Source: Nostoc sp. HK-01 (GTDB taxonomy: Bacteria > Cyanobacteriota > Cyanobacteriia > Cyanobacteriales > Nostocaceae). From it: a stretch of 64,000 nucleotides of DNA. The notes under the pieces were generated by a model. That model was not told where the DNA came from. It worked only from the letters and a program-made list of their open reading frames with translations, and made no database searches. Within the stretch, counting starts at the first letter, position 1. Each line of letters opens with the position of its first letter. Below, one piece after another: positions 8,905 to 17,647 of this stretch. The stretch is taken from NCBI GenBank assembly GCA_003990705.1, contig AP018318.1:5087501-5151500 (forward strand), in the 5' to 3' direction. A program made the translations under genes and the position numbers.

Positions 8905-9624
8905 TTACTTTACTTCGGTTTTTTCTGGTTCGGCTTGGGGTAATGCGGTTTCATTCCGCTTAGAAAAACCCCAAGCTAAAATTATGGCGATCGCACTAAT
9001 CATTAACCATTCTGGTGGAACTAAATCATCGTTGATGACTTTCAATAGCAAGCGCAAACCCACAAAAGCTACAGTCACATAACCTGCGTCTTCCAGATTG
9101 GCATATTCATCTAACCAACGAATAAACAACCCAGCCATAAATCGCAGTGTAATGATCCCAATGGTGGCACCTGTGAGTACTAACCATCTTTCTTGGGAAA
9201 CGGCGATCGCGGTTGTAACGCTATCTAATGAAAATGCTAAGTCTGTAAATGCAATTACAGGTATGGCTTGTAAAACAGTTTTAAACCTCGGCCCGTGATG
9301 GTGAGAGTCTGATGTTTCTTCTGAGGTAAAGTGTTGAAATACCAGCCACAACAAGTAAGCTGCACCTAAAAGTTCAAATTGCCAAAAATTTTGTACCCAG
9401 GTAGCAGTCAAAATTAGGGAAATCCGTAATATGTAGGCAATAACTAAACCAAAGTTCAGCGCCTTACGTTCTAGTTCTTTGTCTTCTAGTCCTTGGGCAA
9501 TTGCCGCTAAGGCGATCGCATTGTCAGCTGATAGCACCGCCTCTAAAAACACCAGAATTAACAGGACTATAGGGGCTTCTACGCTGAAATGAAAGTGGAG
9601 ATAATCAAATATGCTGTCTAGCAT
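8905..9624 (-). CDS. TerC family integral membrane protein
   Basis: The 239-residue protein has about seven hydrophobic segments. It carries the acidic intramembrane signatures VFLEAVLSADNAIALAAIAQGL (near 27-48) and AFTDLAFSLDSVTTAIAVS, the hallmark of TerC/Alx/MeeF-type metal exporters. Relatives export manganese or load it onto exported proteins; the cyanobacterial and plant branch also includes thylakoid proteins. A His-rich loop (SHHHGPRF) follows the third segment. No yybP-ykoY manganese riboswitch was recognised upstream. Confidence 0.9.
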   Translation of the reverse strand: MLDSIFDYLHFHFSVEAPIVLLILVFLEAVLSADNAIALAAIAQGLEDKELERKALNFGLVIAYILRISLILTATWVQNFWQFELLGAAYLLWLVFQHFTSEETSDSHHHGPRFKTVLQAIPVIAFTDLAFSLDSVTTAIAVSQERWLVLTGATIGIITLRFMAGLFIRWLDEYANLEDAGYVTVAFVGLRLLLKVINDDLVPPEWLMISAIAIILAWGFSKRNETALPQAEPEKTEVK

Positions 9625-10031
9625 TCCGGGTTCTCAAGCAGAAAAATAAAAACTAACAGAATGTTTCTTCTATAAAAAGCGCAATCAATCGCTACTTTTA
9701 TCCAGCTTAACTTGTAGAGGCTGCATAATTGCGGCGATCGTATTCAAGTATTGTTGACTATTCTGTTTAAATGTATTTCATTATACACAAATTCCAGAAT
9801 ATGTTTAAAAATTTTGCTTGTAAGTAAGAAAACATTTCATATCCCCTAAAATACCTGCTAAAAAGGGGAGATTTTGAGATAATTTCCCGCTTTGTCAGTG
9901 GGCTAGGGAGGTGTATGAGAAATATTTAATGATTCTCAGACATCCTCTGAATTTTAGTTTGGTTATAACGAAGTGGAACCCAACAATTATTATTTTGTGT
10001 TACGTTCCACCCCAATTACGGTAATGCGCCG
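9625..10031. other. Intergenic region with a dispersed-repeat-like inverted element
   Basis: No gene is seen in about 400 bp. Near the end an inverted pair GTGGAAC (9973-9979) / GTTCCAC (10004-10010) flanks an AT-rich loop. The surrounding ATAACGAAGTGGAACCCAAC wording resembles interspersed elements common in Nostoc gaps. The phrase AGACATCCTCTGAATTTTAG is echoed at 16951. The upstream part should carry the TerC promoter. Confidence 0.45.
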
Positions 10032-10451
10032 CTAGAAAAATTTTCGTAAAAGATGATTGGCTAAATTCCCAACTTCTGCATTATCTATATCGTCAGCCAA
10101 CAAATTTCTGATGGCTGATAATCTGTCATTCTCATCAATAATTCTTTCACATTCTGCTAAGTTAACCGCAAAATCAAACAACGATTTTTCATTTAATTGC
10201 TGTCTTACCTGAACAGCTAATATATCGTTACTGACTAAAAATTCCTTAATCGTATCTAATAAGTGATTACCTAAAATTTCATCATGTCCCCAAGTTTCTA
10301 GCCAATCTCCATCAACATCTTCAACATATATATGCACAAAATCTAAACCATAAGTTAGCCAATCTTGTTGCATTTTGCGTGCTTTTGCTAATGCTTGGGC
10401 AAGTTTATCTAATTGTCCTTCGTAGCTTGCAGTTTCACGTTGGTTAGGCAT
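10032..10451 (-). CDS. Hypothetical protein, second gene of an unrecognised pair
   Basis: The 139-residue acidic protein has no family I recognise. It looks mostly helical, with an N-terminal amphipathic stretch (QLDKLAQALAKARKMQQDW), a central acidic segment (VEDVDGDWLETWGHDEIL) and a leucine-rich C-terminal part. No membrane segment or signal peptide is present. It lies 45 bp downstream of the 10497-11210 gene on the same strand, so the two are probably co-transcribed. Function is unknown. Confidence 0.7.
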   Translation of the reverse strand: MPNQRETASYEGQLDKLAQALAKARKMQQDWLTYGLDFVHIYVEDVDGDWLETWGHDEILGNHLLDTIKEFLVSNDILAVQVRQQLNEKSLFDFAVNLAECERIIDENDRLSAIRNLLADDIDNAEVGNLANHLLRKFF

Positions 10452-10496
10452 AAAAGCTGTGATAAGCAGTTAACTGGATGAAATACATCAAAAAAA

Positions 10497-11210
10497 CTAA
10501 GCAAATTTTAGATATTTGCCTTCAGCAAGGTAATCACTGTTATACAAAGCAACGTTGACTAACTGATTAATGAAATTAGTATCTTTGGGATTGTAACTAA
10601 CAAACAAGCCTCTTTCTATCTCCCACAAGTTAAGTGTGTTTTTCCAGTCATGATACTTTTGGTTACTTAATTCTTCAGATACGCTGGTAACTTGAATACA
10701 TAGCGGTTGATTGTTTCGACTGCTAACAATTAAATCTGTTGCCATAGAGAGGTCGGCAATATATCGCTGCCAAAAACTACCTTCTCGACTGACAATATCT
10801 TGAGCTATTGATTTAATAATATCATCATCAACTTGATTAAATTCACCGGACATCAATTTTTGCTTCCAAATATAAAATTTAGAGTCAGTTGCATTAATCC
10901 ACTTAGGAAAAAGATAACCATACCAATACCGTTCATTCGGTGTCATTTGGGCTAATTTGGCTTGTTGTTCTGCGGCTGAAGGTAAGGATTTAATTAACAG
11001 CCAAATCGTAGAATCAGTAATTACCTCTAAAAGAAACGCCAGCACGAATGGTTTGGCCGTTAGGGAACCTAATTTAATATCTTTGACCCAACGATTAATT
11101 TCATCTAATTTTTTCGCTAGATTTGGATCTATCGATGATGACTGCTCAATCAGTGATTGTAACTGCTCCTTAATCTCTTTAGCTTGCAAATGATGCCCTA
11201 CTTTGGTCAA
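10497..11210 (-). CDS. Hypothetical protein, possible nuclease-like fold, first gene of an unrecognised pair
   Basis: The 237-residue product starts at TTG (11210), or at another TTG at 11189 that has a better AGGG spacing. An N-terminal helical region (about 1-60) precedes a longer domain. Near the C-terminus, DLIVSSRNNQPLCIQVTS followed by an amphipathic helix (KYHDWKNTLNLWEI) and ERGLFVSYNP resembles the strand-turn-strand-helix core of PD-(D/E)xK-like nucleases, with Q-x-T in place of E-x-K. That likeness is weak and is inference only. Function is not assigned. Confidence 0.65.
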   Translation of the reverse strand: MTKVGHHLQAKEIKEQLQSLIEQSSSIDPNLAKKLDEINRWVKDIKLGSLTAKPFVLAFLLEVITDSTIWLLIKSLPSAAEQQAKLAQMTPNERYWYGYLFPKWINATDSKFYIWKQKLMSGEFNQVDDDIIKSIAQDIVSREGSFWQRYIADLSMATDLIVSSRNNQPLCIQVTSVSEELSNQKYHDWKNTLNLWEIERGLFVSYNPKDTNFINQLVNVALYNSDYLAEGKYLKFA

Positions 11211-11467
11211 AAATACTGAGTTTATTTAAAAAACTGTCCTTAACTTCATCATGCTATCAAATAATCCCAGGGTCAATACCCTGAATAGGTCAAAGTCTAC
11301 AATAGTAGGCTCAGACATCAGCGATCGCTCCCGATACTAAGTTCACTTTAGCAAAATCCTCCCCTGTTACTCCCAGGCGACCTGACGAACTTAATGAAAA
11401 TCTAAACACTTTCTGCCACAACTCCGCTAACAATATATTTCAGTGTTAGAAGTGCATTCATAGTTTT

Positions 11468-13441
11468 ATGTCACAGCCAACTATAGAATCAATCCTACAA
11501 GAGAAGCGTTTATTCCATCCGGCTGCGGAATTTTCGCAGAACGCCCATATTAAAAGCTTAGAAGATTACCAACAACTCTACGACAAAGCCCAGGCTAACC
11601 CGGAAAAATTTTGGGCAGACTTAGCCGCAACCGAACTGCATTGGTTTGAAAAATGGCACACTGTATTAGATTGGCAACCGCCGTTTGCTAAGTGGTTTGT
11701 TGGCGGTAAGACGAATATTTCTTACAACTGTTTAGATAGACATCTCACCACTTGGCGCAAAAATAAAGCGGCGTTGATTTGGGAAGGTGAACCAGGGGAT
11801 TCCCGGACTTTAACTTACGCCCAATTACATCGGGAAGTTTGCCAGTTTGCCAATGTATTAAAGCAGTTGGGAGTGCAGAAAGGCGATCGCGTGGGTATTT
11901 ATATGCCGATGATACCGGAAGCGGCGATCGCCATGTTAGCTTGTGCCAGAATTGGCGCACCTCATAGTGTGGTATTTGGTGGTTTTAGTGCGGAAGCATT
12001 GCGCGATCGCTTAATTGATGCCCAAGCTAAATTAGTAATTACGGCTGATGGTGGTTGGCGTAAAGATGCGATCGTTCCCCTGAAGGAACAAGTCGATAAA
12101 GCCTTGGCTGATGGCGCTGTCCCTTCTGTAGAAAACGTCTTGGTAGTCAAACGCACCGGACAAGATGTGTATATGCAGTTGGGCGGTCGTGACCATTGGT
12201 GGCACGATTTACAAAAGGGTGTGTCTGCTGATTGTCCAGCGGAACCGATGGACAGCGAAGATATGCTGTTTGTACTTTACACTTCGGGGAGTACAGGCAA
12301 ACCTAAAGGGGTTGTGCATACCACGGCTGGTTATAACTTGTACACCCATATCACCACCAAATGGATTTTTGATTTGCAAGACACTGATGTTTATTGGTGT
12401 ACTGCGGATGTGGGTTGGATTACGGGACATAGTTACATTGTTTACGGGCCATTATCTAACGGTGCAACCACGCTGATGTATGAAGGTGCGCCTCGTGCTT
12501 CTAATCCTGGGTGCTTCTGGGATGTGATTGAAAAATACGGGGTGAATATTTTCTACACTGCACCAACGGCGATTCGGGCGTTTATTAAGATGGGCGAACA
12601 CCATCCCAAAGCGCGCAACCTTTCTTCGCTGCGTTTGCTGGGAACCGTCGGCGAACCAATTAACCCAGAAGCTTGGATGTGGTATCACCGCGTGATTGGT
12701 GGCGATCGCTGTCCAATTGTCGATACTTGGTGGCAAACTGAAACAGGTGGAATTATGATTACACCGCTACCGGGGGCAATTCCCACCAAACCGGGTTCGG
12801 CGACGCGTCCCTTCCCTGGGATTTTGGCAGATATCGTTGATTTAGATGGCAATTCTTTAGGTGATAACGAAGGCGGCTATTTGGCAGTGCGCTATCCTTG
12901 GCCGGGAATGATGCGAACTGTTTACGGCGATCCTGACCGCTTCCGTCGCACTTATTGGGAACACATTCCACCCCAAGATGGCAAGTATACTTACTTTGCT
13001 GGCGATGGCGCGAGACGTGATGAAAACGGTTATTTCTGGGTAATGGGACGAGTTGACGATGTGTTGAATGTGTCGGGACATCGCCTCGGCACAATGGAAA
13101 TTGAATCAGCCTTAGTTTCTCACCCAGCAGTTGCAGAGGCGGCGGTAGTGGGTAAACCAGATGAACTCAAAGGTGAGGATGTTGTTGCTTTCGTCACCTT
13201 AGAAGGTAGTCATCAAGCCAGCGAGGAGTTGAGTAAAGAACTGAAAAAACACGTTGTGCAGGAAATTGGTGCGATCGCCCGTCCCGGAGAAATCCGCTTT
13301 ACCGATGCTTTACCCAAAACGCGATCGGGCAAGATTATGCGGCGATTGTTGCGTAACCTCGCATCTGGACAAGAAGTTTCTGGTGATACTTCCACCTTAG
13401 AAGACCGTGGCGTGTTAGATAAATTGCGCGAAGGTGCGTAA
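11468..13441 (+). CDS. acs: Acetyl-CoA synthetase
   Basis: The 657-residue AMP-forming ligase makes acetyl-CoA from acetate, ATP and CoA. The N-terminal [18 protein letters not shown], the P-loop-like [14 protein letters not shown] (about 269-282), the adenylate motif [18 protein letters not shown] and the C-terminal [13 protein letters not shown] with the catalytic, acetylatable lysine (about residue 622) are all intact. Length matches bacterial Acs. No Shine-Dalgarno sequence is evident before the ATG. It stands alone on the plus strand. Confidence 0.97.
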   Translation: MSQPTIESILQEKRLFHPAAEFSQNAHIKSLEDYQQLYDKAQANPEKFWADLAATELHWFEKWHTVLDWQPPFAKWFVGGKTNISYNCLDRHLTTWRKNKAALIWEGEPGDSRTLTYAQLHREVCQFANVLKQLGVQKGDRVGIYMPMIPEAAIAMLACARIGAPHSVVFGGFSAEALRDRLIDAQAKLVITADGGWRKDAIVPLKEQVDKALADGAVPSVENVLVVKRTGQDVYMQLGGRDHWWHDLQKGVSADCPAEPMDSEDMLFVLYTSGSTGKPKGVVHTTAGYNLYTHITTKWIFDLQDTDVYWCTADVGWITGHSYIVYGPLSNGATTLMYEGAPRASNPGCFWDVIEKYGVNIFYTAPTAIRAFIKMGEHHPKARNLSSLRLLGTVGEPINPEAWMWYHRVIGGDRCPIVDTWWQTETGGIMITPLPGAIPTKPGSATRPFPGILADIVDLDGNSLGDNEGGYLAVRYPWPGMMRTVYGDPDRFRRTYWEHIPPQDGKYTYFAGDGARRDENGYFWVMGRVDDVLNVSGHRLGTMEIESALVSHPAVAEAAVVGKPDELKGEDVVAFVTLEGSHQASEELSKELKKHVVQEIGAIARPGEIRFTDALPKTRSGKIMRRLLRNLASGQEVSGDTSTLEDRGVLDKLREGA

Positions 13442-13473
13442 ATTATCCGGTTTGGTTGACGTTGTAATCTTTT

Positions 13474-13557
13474 GATCCCCCCAACGCCCCTTAAAAAGGG
13501 GGGCTTATAACTCTCTTTTACCCCCTTTTTAAGGGGGTCGCCGTAGGCGGGGGGATC
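13474..13557. repeat. Palindromic interspersed repeat (GATCCCCCC...GGGGGGATC type)
   Basis: The element opens GATCCCCCCAACGCCCC and closes with the near complement CGCCGTAGGCGGGGGGATC. Nested between are TTAAAAAGGGGGG and CCCCCTTTTTAAGGGGG. The whole can fold as a long imperfect hairpin. It separates the convergent acs and NACHT genes and may terminate both. Similar elements are widespread in Nostoc-type genomes. Confidence 0.75.
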
Positions 13558-13621
13558 TTAACCGAATAGTTAGGTTTGAAAAGGCTTGGTTTTTTAGTGG
13601 TGAAATTAGGGCTGATGCAGG

Positions 13622-16513
13622 TTACTCATTAGAGTTTGAATCTAAATCATCATCGAAGTCTGTGATGTCTTCTAAGTCTTCATCTTCAAAATTTGCTGGT
13701 AAAAGTTTCGGCCATTCAACAATCGCCCCTTTAAGAATCGCCCCTTTAAGAATCGCCCCTTCAAGAATCGCCCCTTCAAGATTCGCCCCTTCAAGATTCG
13801 CCCCTTCAAGATTCGCCCCTTCAAGACTCGCCTCTCGAAGATTCGCCTCTCGAAGATTCGCCCCTTGAAGACTCGCCCCTCGAAGATTCGCCTCTCGAAG
13901 ATTCGCCTCTCGAAGATTCGCCTCTCGAAGATTCGCCCCTGCAAGATTCGCCTCTCGAAGATTCGCCCGTTTAAGATTCGCCCATAGAAGAATCGCCTCT
14001 TGAAGATTTGCCTCTTGAAGATTCGCCTCTTCAAGAATCGTCTCGTGAAGAATCGCCCCTCGAAGATTCGCCTCTTCAAAATTCGCAATATAAAAATCTT
14101 TCGTAATTAAAATACAGTTTTGTAAATCTAAAAAACTGAGACAATCTAAGCACAATACATCAGCACCCCAGCTAACTCTTTGCCCATATAAACGAGAAAT
14201 CCAAGCCCCAAAAGCATTAGAAGCTTTTAGTTCTTCAGATGCTTCAGAAGTTTCAAGATCAGGCCATTCAATCTTAGAAATATTTTGCGTCACCCTGGCG
14301 CAAGCATTTAAAACAACTAACAAAGCTTCTTCGGCGTTACGCGCTTGTTGGTTAGCTTGATGAAAGTTTTTGATTTCAGGCAAAAGTTCCATTGGCATTC
14401 CGTGACGCAGCATAAAACCAATTAAATGGCATAAGCTTTGTTGCCAATTTTCAACATCTGCGGGATTTTGTAACTTGATTTCGTCATAAATGAAATCGAA
14501 CAGATACCTATTAATTGGGGATGTACCGCAAAGAATAGCCCAGTTTTTTAATGCCTCAGTTTCATCCCACCCTTCACGATGATAGCGGTCTGTTTGACGT
14601 TTATTTAACTGTTTGTGAATCCAACTTAGTTCGCTCACTATACGTCTGGCTGTGAGATATTCTCCAAAACTTTTATGAGTAAATTCAAAGGTTTTTTCCT
14701 GTTCTTGAACTCCATTCTGCCGGAAATAAAATGCTGTTAACAGACGAGTTACACCCGCTTCTGCTGCTTGCTGATACTCCTTAAATAGTTTATTGATATG
14801 ACTATTAGTGCCACATTTCTTTTCTATCTTACTTACTGTTGTAGTTCTACCGTTGCCATGCCAACAAGCTAGGGCAATTTCTTCTAAAATAAGGGCAAAC
14901 TCTTCATCATCTGCTATGTTAAACTCTTGAGCTATGGGATGTTTTTGTTTATCTCCCCAACGGCGTTCATAAACAGCTTTGAGTAAGTCTGCATAAATAG
15001 TATTTAAGTTACTATTTTCTGAAAATTCCACTTCCCCACGGTCATAACTCAAAGCAACTAGATAATTTAACAAAGGTTGAGCAGTAATTTCTATCAGCTT
15101 TCCTTGGTCTAAAGCTGGGGGTAAACCATTATATTGCTTATCCTTGGCTTGCGAATACTGCTGCCACCAAAACTGCCGTTGATCTATATCAAGCGATTTG
15201 TTTTCGTCTTTGTATTTATCCCTTTCATATTCAGGTATGAAGTAAGGCAGAATATGTAATATTTCTTGTGGGCATTTATCGAACTGATTTGTGTTGGCTT
15301 GCACTACTAATTCACGCCCAGTAATTAAAACTTGTAAGCAAGTTTCGTGCTGATTAGAGTTATCTACTTTTCTTTCTACTTTCTGAATGAATTTTTGGGC
15401 TACTTCTGCACCCTGCTTGCCCTGCATGGCAAGTTCATCTAAGCCATCAAAGATAATTAGTAACCGTGATTGATCATTATCTTCTAGGGGGTTATGTTGT
15501 AAAAAACCATTAGCTTTAACAAACTCACCCACTGCTTTAACTAAATTATCTTCAACCTCAAAACGGTGTAAAGGTATAAATAAAACTTGAATTTCTCCTT
15601 TTGCAGCTTGTTCAGCAGCAAAGATTTTGGCAAAAGAAGATTTACCACTACCAGGGCCACCACTAATTACCCGAATAGCATCTCCAGACGCAGGTTTATG
15701 TAACCAATCTTCTAGTTCAGTTTTTAAATCAACGACAACTTGCTTAAAGTTATCTTCTTCTTGACGTAGACGATCAGAATAATTATTTTTTTGAGTTTTA
15801 ATCGGGACTTTATAATAAGCCCGTAAGGGAATATAAACTTTGTCTAAGCCAAAAGTTTCATCAAATATCGGCTCTGCTACTTGTTTTTGCAACCAAGCAG
15901 TATAACGCATCCATGAGCGTTCTTGTGCATTGGCTTGAGTAAAGGGAGTATCGACTTCTTCTTTTAAACAAGCATATTTATCTGGATGTTCTGCCCATTC
16001 TTGATGTAGGGCAAAGATAAAATAAGTAGGTAGGCGATCGCTAATTGTCTGGGCTTGAACTGTAGTCAGGCTAAAATATTGCAACCAATTACTAAAAGCA
16101 TCTTTAATTGTCGCTAAAATTGGCAAAGCTTTAGGATTGTTAAAAAACTCTTGGTCAATACGCAACTCTTGACTTGCTAAGGACTCGTTGAGGCGACTAT
16201 ATAATAATTCCTGGTCACTTTGGTTTGGTTTTTCAAAGAGTAAATTTCGCTTTTCTTCTACCAAACTTAGCATTGCCTGAATTAAAGAACGGTAAATAAG
16301 CAACCAGCCTATTTCTTCTGATGTTTCTGCCAAACCAAGTGCTGCTGATGCTTCTACCAAATCTTTTGCTAACTCTGACCAATTTCCAAAACCCCCATCC
16401 ATAGCAGCTTTACCAAGAGATTTAAATAGTTCTCTAGTATCTACCGTTAGTGGTTTTTTCCAAAATCGAACAGGCTTACTAATAGATGTCCCAGATTCAC
16501 TGCTCATACTCAT
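13622..16513 (-). CDS. NACHT/STAND NTPase with C-terminal pentapeptide repeats
   Basis: The 963-residue protein has three parts. Residues 1-270 are an alpha-helical N-terminal region I do not recognise. About 275-640 is a NACHT-type NTPase with Walker A GGPGSGKSS (285-293), Walker B LLIIFDGLDEL (351-361), a sensor-like LQVLITGRE and the FEFTHKSFGEYLTARRI winged-helix-like motif typical of NACHT proteins. After a helical spacer, about 807-931 is a right-handed beta-helix of A(N/I)L-x-x pentapeptide repeats, then an acidic tail (about 935-963). STAND NTPases act as ligand-triggered oligomerising switches; bacterial NACHT proteins include antiphage defence proteins. The role here is inferred, not shown. 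Confidence 0.88.
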   Translation of the reverse strand: MSMSSESGTSISKPVRFWKKPLTVDTRELFKSLGKAAMDGGFGNWSELAKDLVEASAALGLAETSEEIGWLLIYRSLIQAMLSLVEEKRNLLFEKPNQSDQELLYSRLNESLASQELRIDQEFFNNPKALPILATIKDAFSNWLQYFSLTTVQAQTISDRLPTYFIFALHQEWAEHPDKYACLKEEVDTPFTQANAQERSWMRYTAWLQKQVAEPIFDETFGLDKVYIPLRAYYKVPIKTQKNNYSDRLRQEEDNFKQVVVDLKTELEDWLHKPASGDAIRVISGGPGSGKSSFAKIFAAEQAAKGEIQVLFIPLHRFEVEDNLVKAVGEFVKANGFLQHNPLEDNDQSRLLIIFDGLDELAMQGKQGAEVAQKFIQKVERKVDNSNQHETCLQVLITGRELVVQANTNQFDKCPQEILHILPYFIPEYERDKYKDENKSLDIDQRQFWWQQYSQAKDKQYNGLPPALDQGKLIEITAQPLLNYLVALSYDRGEVEFSENSNLNTIYADLLKAVYERRWGDKQKHPIAQEFNIADDEEFALILEEIALACWHGNGRTTTVSKIEKKCGTNSHINKLFKEYQQAAEAGVTRLLTAFYFRQNGVQEQEKTFEFTHKSFGEYLTARRIVSELSWIHKQLNKRQTDRYHREGWDETEALKNWAILCGTSPINRYLFDFIYDEIKLQNPADVENWQQSLCHLIGFMLRHGMPMELLPEIKNFHQANQQARNAEEALLVVLNACARVTQNISKIEWPDLETSEASEELKASNAFGAWISRLYGQRVSWGADVLCLDCLSFLDLQNCILITKDFYIANFEEANLRGAILHETILEEANLQEANLQEAILLWANLKRANLREANLAGANLREANLREANLREANLRGASLQGANLREANLREASLEGANLEGANLEGANLEGAILEGAILKGAILKGAIVEWPKLLPANFEDEDLEDITDFDDDLDSNSNE
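13720..14090 (-). repeat. 15-bp tandem repeat array coding the pentapeptide repeats
   Basis: About 24 near-identical 15-bp units, such as GAAGATTCGCCTCTC on the plus strand, encode the repeats of the NACHT protein. Because the unit length is a multiple of three and the units lack stop codons, long spurious open frames appear in other frames (13672-14088 minus, 13662-13868 plus). DNA-level identity between neighbouring units is higher than needed for the protein motif, which suggests recent expansion or homogenisation. Confidence 0.85.
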
Positions 16514-16613
16514 GGCAATTAAGTAAGAAATAATGCTTTAACAAATAATTAAGCAGTGTTATATCCTAAAATTTCCAAAATTCAGTTTAAAAGTTAATAA
16601 TTTGTCTGTAAAA

Positions 16614-16788
16614 GGCTCAACTTTCAGCCTCGAAGGCTCAACTTTCAGCATCAAAGGCTCAACTGTCAGCCTCAAAGGCTCAACTGTCAGCCTCAAAGGC
16701 GCAACTGTCAGCCTCAAAGGTTCAACTGTCAGCCTCAGAGGCTCAACTTTCAGCCTCAAAGGCTCAACTTTCAGCTTCAGAGGTTCAA
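16614..16788. repeat. 21-bp minisatellite, 8 full copies plus a partial one
   Basis: The unit is GGCTCAACTTTCAGCCTCAAA with variants at a few positions (ACTGTCAGCC, TCAGA). Eight head-to-tail copies run from 16614 to 16781 with a partial ninth. Each unit has short GGCT...AGCC complementary ends. The array is open in one frame on each strand (heptapeptides GSTVSLK or VEPLRLT), but no start with a ribosome site or family match supports translation. It lies about 100 bp upstream of the NACHT gene start. Confidence 0.85.
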
Positions 16789-16815
16789 AACGTGAGTTCT
16801 ACAAGTCTTTTTTGA

Positions 16816-16934
16816 CCTCACCCCAACCCCTCTCCGACGCGGAGAGGGGCTTAAATATGCTTAACTACCGACGAAAAATTGAGCTTTTGAAGCCTCTCTC
16901 CTTGTAGGGGAGAGGTTTGGAGAGGGGTTTGATT
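16816..16934. repeat. Interspersed inverted repeats (CCCCTCTCC...GGAGAGGGG)
   Basis: Two hairpin-forming units occur: CCCCTCTCC/GGAGAGGGG at 16827-16849 and CCTCTCTCC/GGGGAGAGG at 16893-16915. They are linked by TTAAATATGC-rich DNA and followed by TTTGGAGAGGGGTTTG. The wording matches gap-filling repeats seen many times in heterocystous cyanobacteria. No coding function is likely. Confidence 0.7.
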
Positions 16935-16979
16935 ATGATTTTGGACTTTTCAAACATCCTCTAAGAAAAATACAAAATA

Positions 16980-17002
16980 GGGACACAAAATTTTTGTGTC
17001 CC
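16980..17002 (-). terminator. Intrinsic terminator of the 17039-17512 gene
   Basis: An 11-bp perfect stem GGGACACAAAA (16980-16990) / TTTTGTGTCCC (16992-17002) is followed, in minus-strand direction, by TATTTTGTATTTTTC. It lies 36 bp beyond the stop of the minus-strand gene. Confidence 0.75.
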
Positions 17003-17038
17003 TGTGTCAATTATTGATGCGATCGCCTATCCTAAACT

Positions 17039-17512
17039 TTACCCAGCCACAACTTCAGTTTTCTTTTTCTTAGAACGGCGGGTAAACCTGCGTCCCATTT
17101 CATCAATCACGCTATCTAAACCAGCGACATCACCACTAGCCTTGGCATAGTTATAAACTGCTAATGCTGCTGTATATGCTTCACTACCAGATGCCATACA
17201 AGTATCATCCACCAGTTCTTGCAGTTGCGTCAAAGACAACAACACTGGATACAACGCTTCATACAGTGCTAAATCCCGCCGCATTTCTTCGATATCAAAA
17301 GAACGGGGTAAAAAGTTGGGGTTTTGTGTGGCTACTTCCAAAGCTTTGCTGACAAAGGCGCGGCTTTTATCGCCCATTTTGACTATCGTGCGGCGATCTT
17401 CTGTGGTTAAATCAATTAAAAACGGTAACTTTTCTTTGATAGTCGCAATTGCTTGCATTACTGCATCTTTATCTGCTGCGGTCAAGTTGGCACTGATGCG
17501 ATTCTCTGCCAT
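17039..17512 (-). CDS. Conserved hypothetical protein, helical
   Basis: From the ATG at 17512 the product is 157 residues, starting MAENRISANLTAADKDAVMQAIATI. An upstream in-frame start at 17554 adds 14 unlikely residues. The protein is predominantly helical and soluble, with repeated leucine-rich amphipathic stretches and a very basic tail (RRFTRRSKKKK) that could bind nucleic acid or a surface. I do not recognise a family. It is divergent from the TPR gene at 17648 and ends in a clear terminator. Confidence 0.75.
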   Translation of the reverse strand: MAENRISANLTAADKDAVMQAIATIKEKLPFLIDLTTEDRRTIVKMGDKSRAFVSKALEVATQNPNFLPRSFDIEEMRRDLALYEALYPVLLSLTQLQELVDDTCMASGSEAYTAALAVYNYAKASGDVAGLDSVIDEMGRRFTRRSKKKKTEVVAG

Positions 17513-17647
17513 ATTTACTACATCCTGATATATTCTTAACCCCAGTATTCCCAAAGTTGCAGCGCGATCGCTAATCTCTAAGGGAACGTTAGATCATACA
17601 CTTCCATCTATGATAGGGATCAGGACATTATTGAGGAGTTGAAGGCA

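Noticed and set aside
9625-9760. Possible yybP-ykoY manganese riboswitch upstream of the TerC gene
   Set aside because: The minus-strand leader shows none of the conserved loop sequences of that riboswitch.
13662-14088. Long open frames antisense and out of frame to the NACHT gene (Arg/Ile/Phe or Ala/Pro/Ser-rich)
   Set aside because: They are artefacts of the 15-bp repeats, which contain no stop codon in several frames.
16614-16788. Possible CRISPR array
   Set aside because: Units are contiguous 21-bp repeats with no unique spacers, and no cas genes are nearby.
16559-16907. Open frames on both strands through the 21-bp minisatellite
   Set aside because: The unit length is a multiple of three and has no stops, so openness is expected; no start signal or family match supports a gene.
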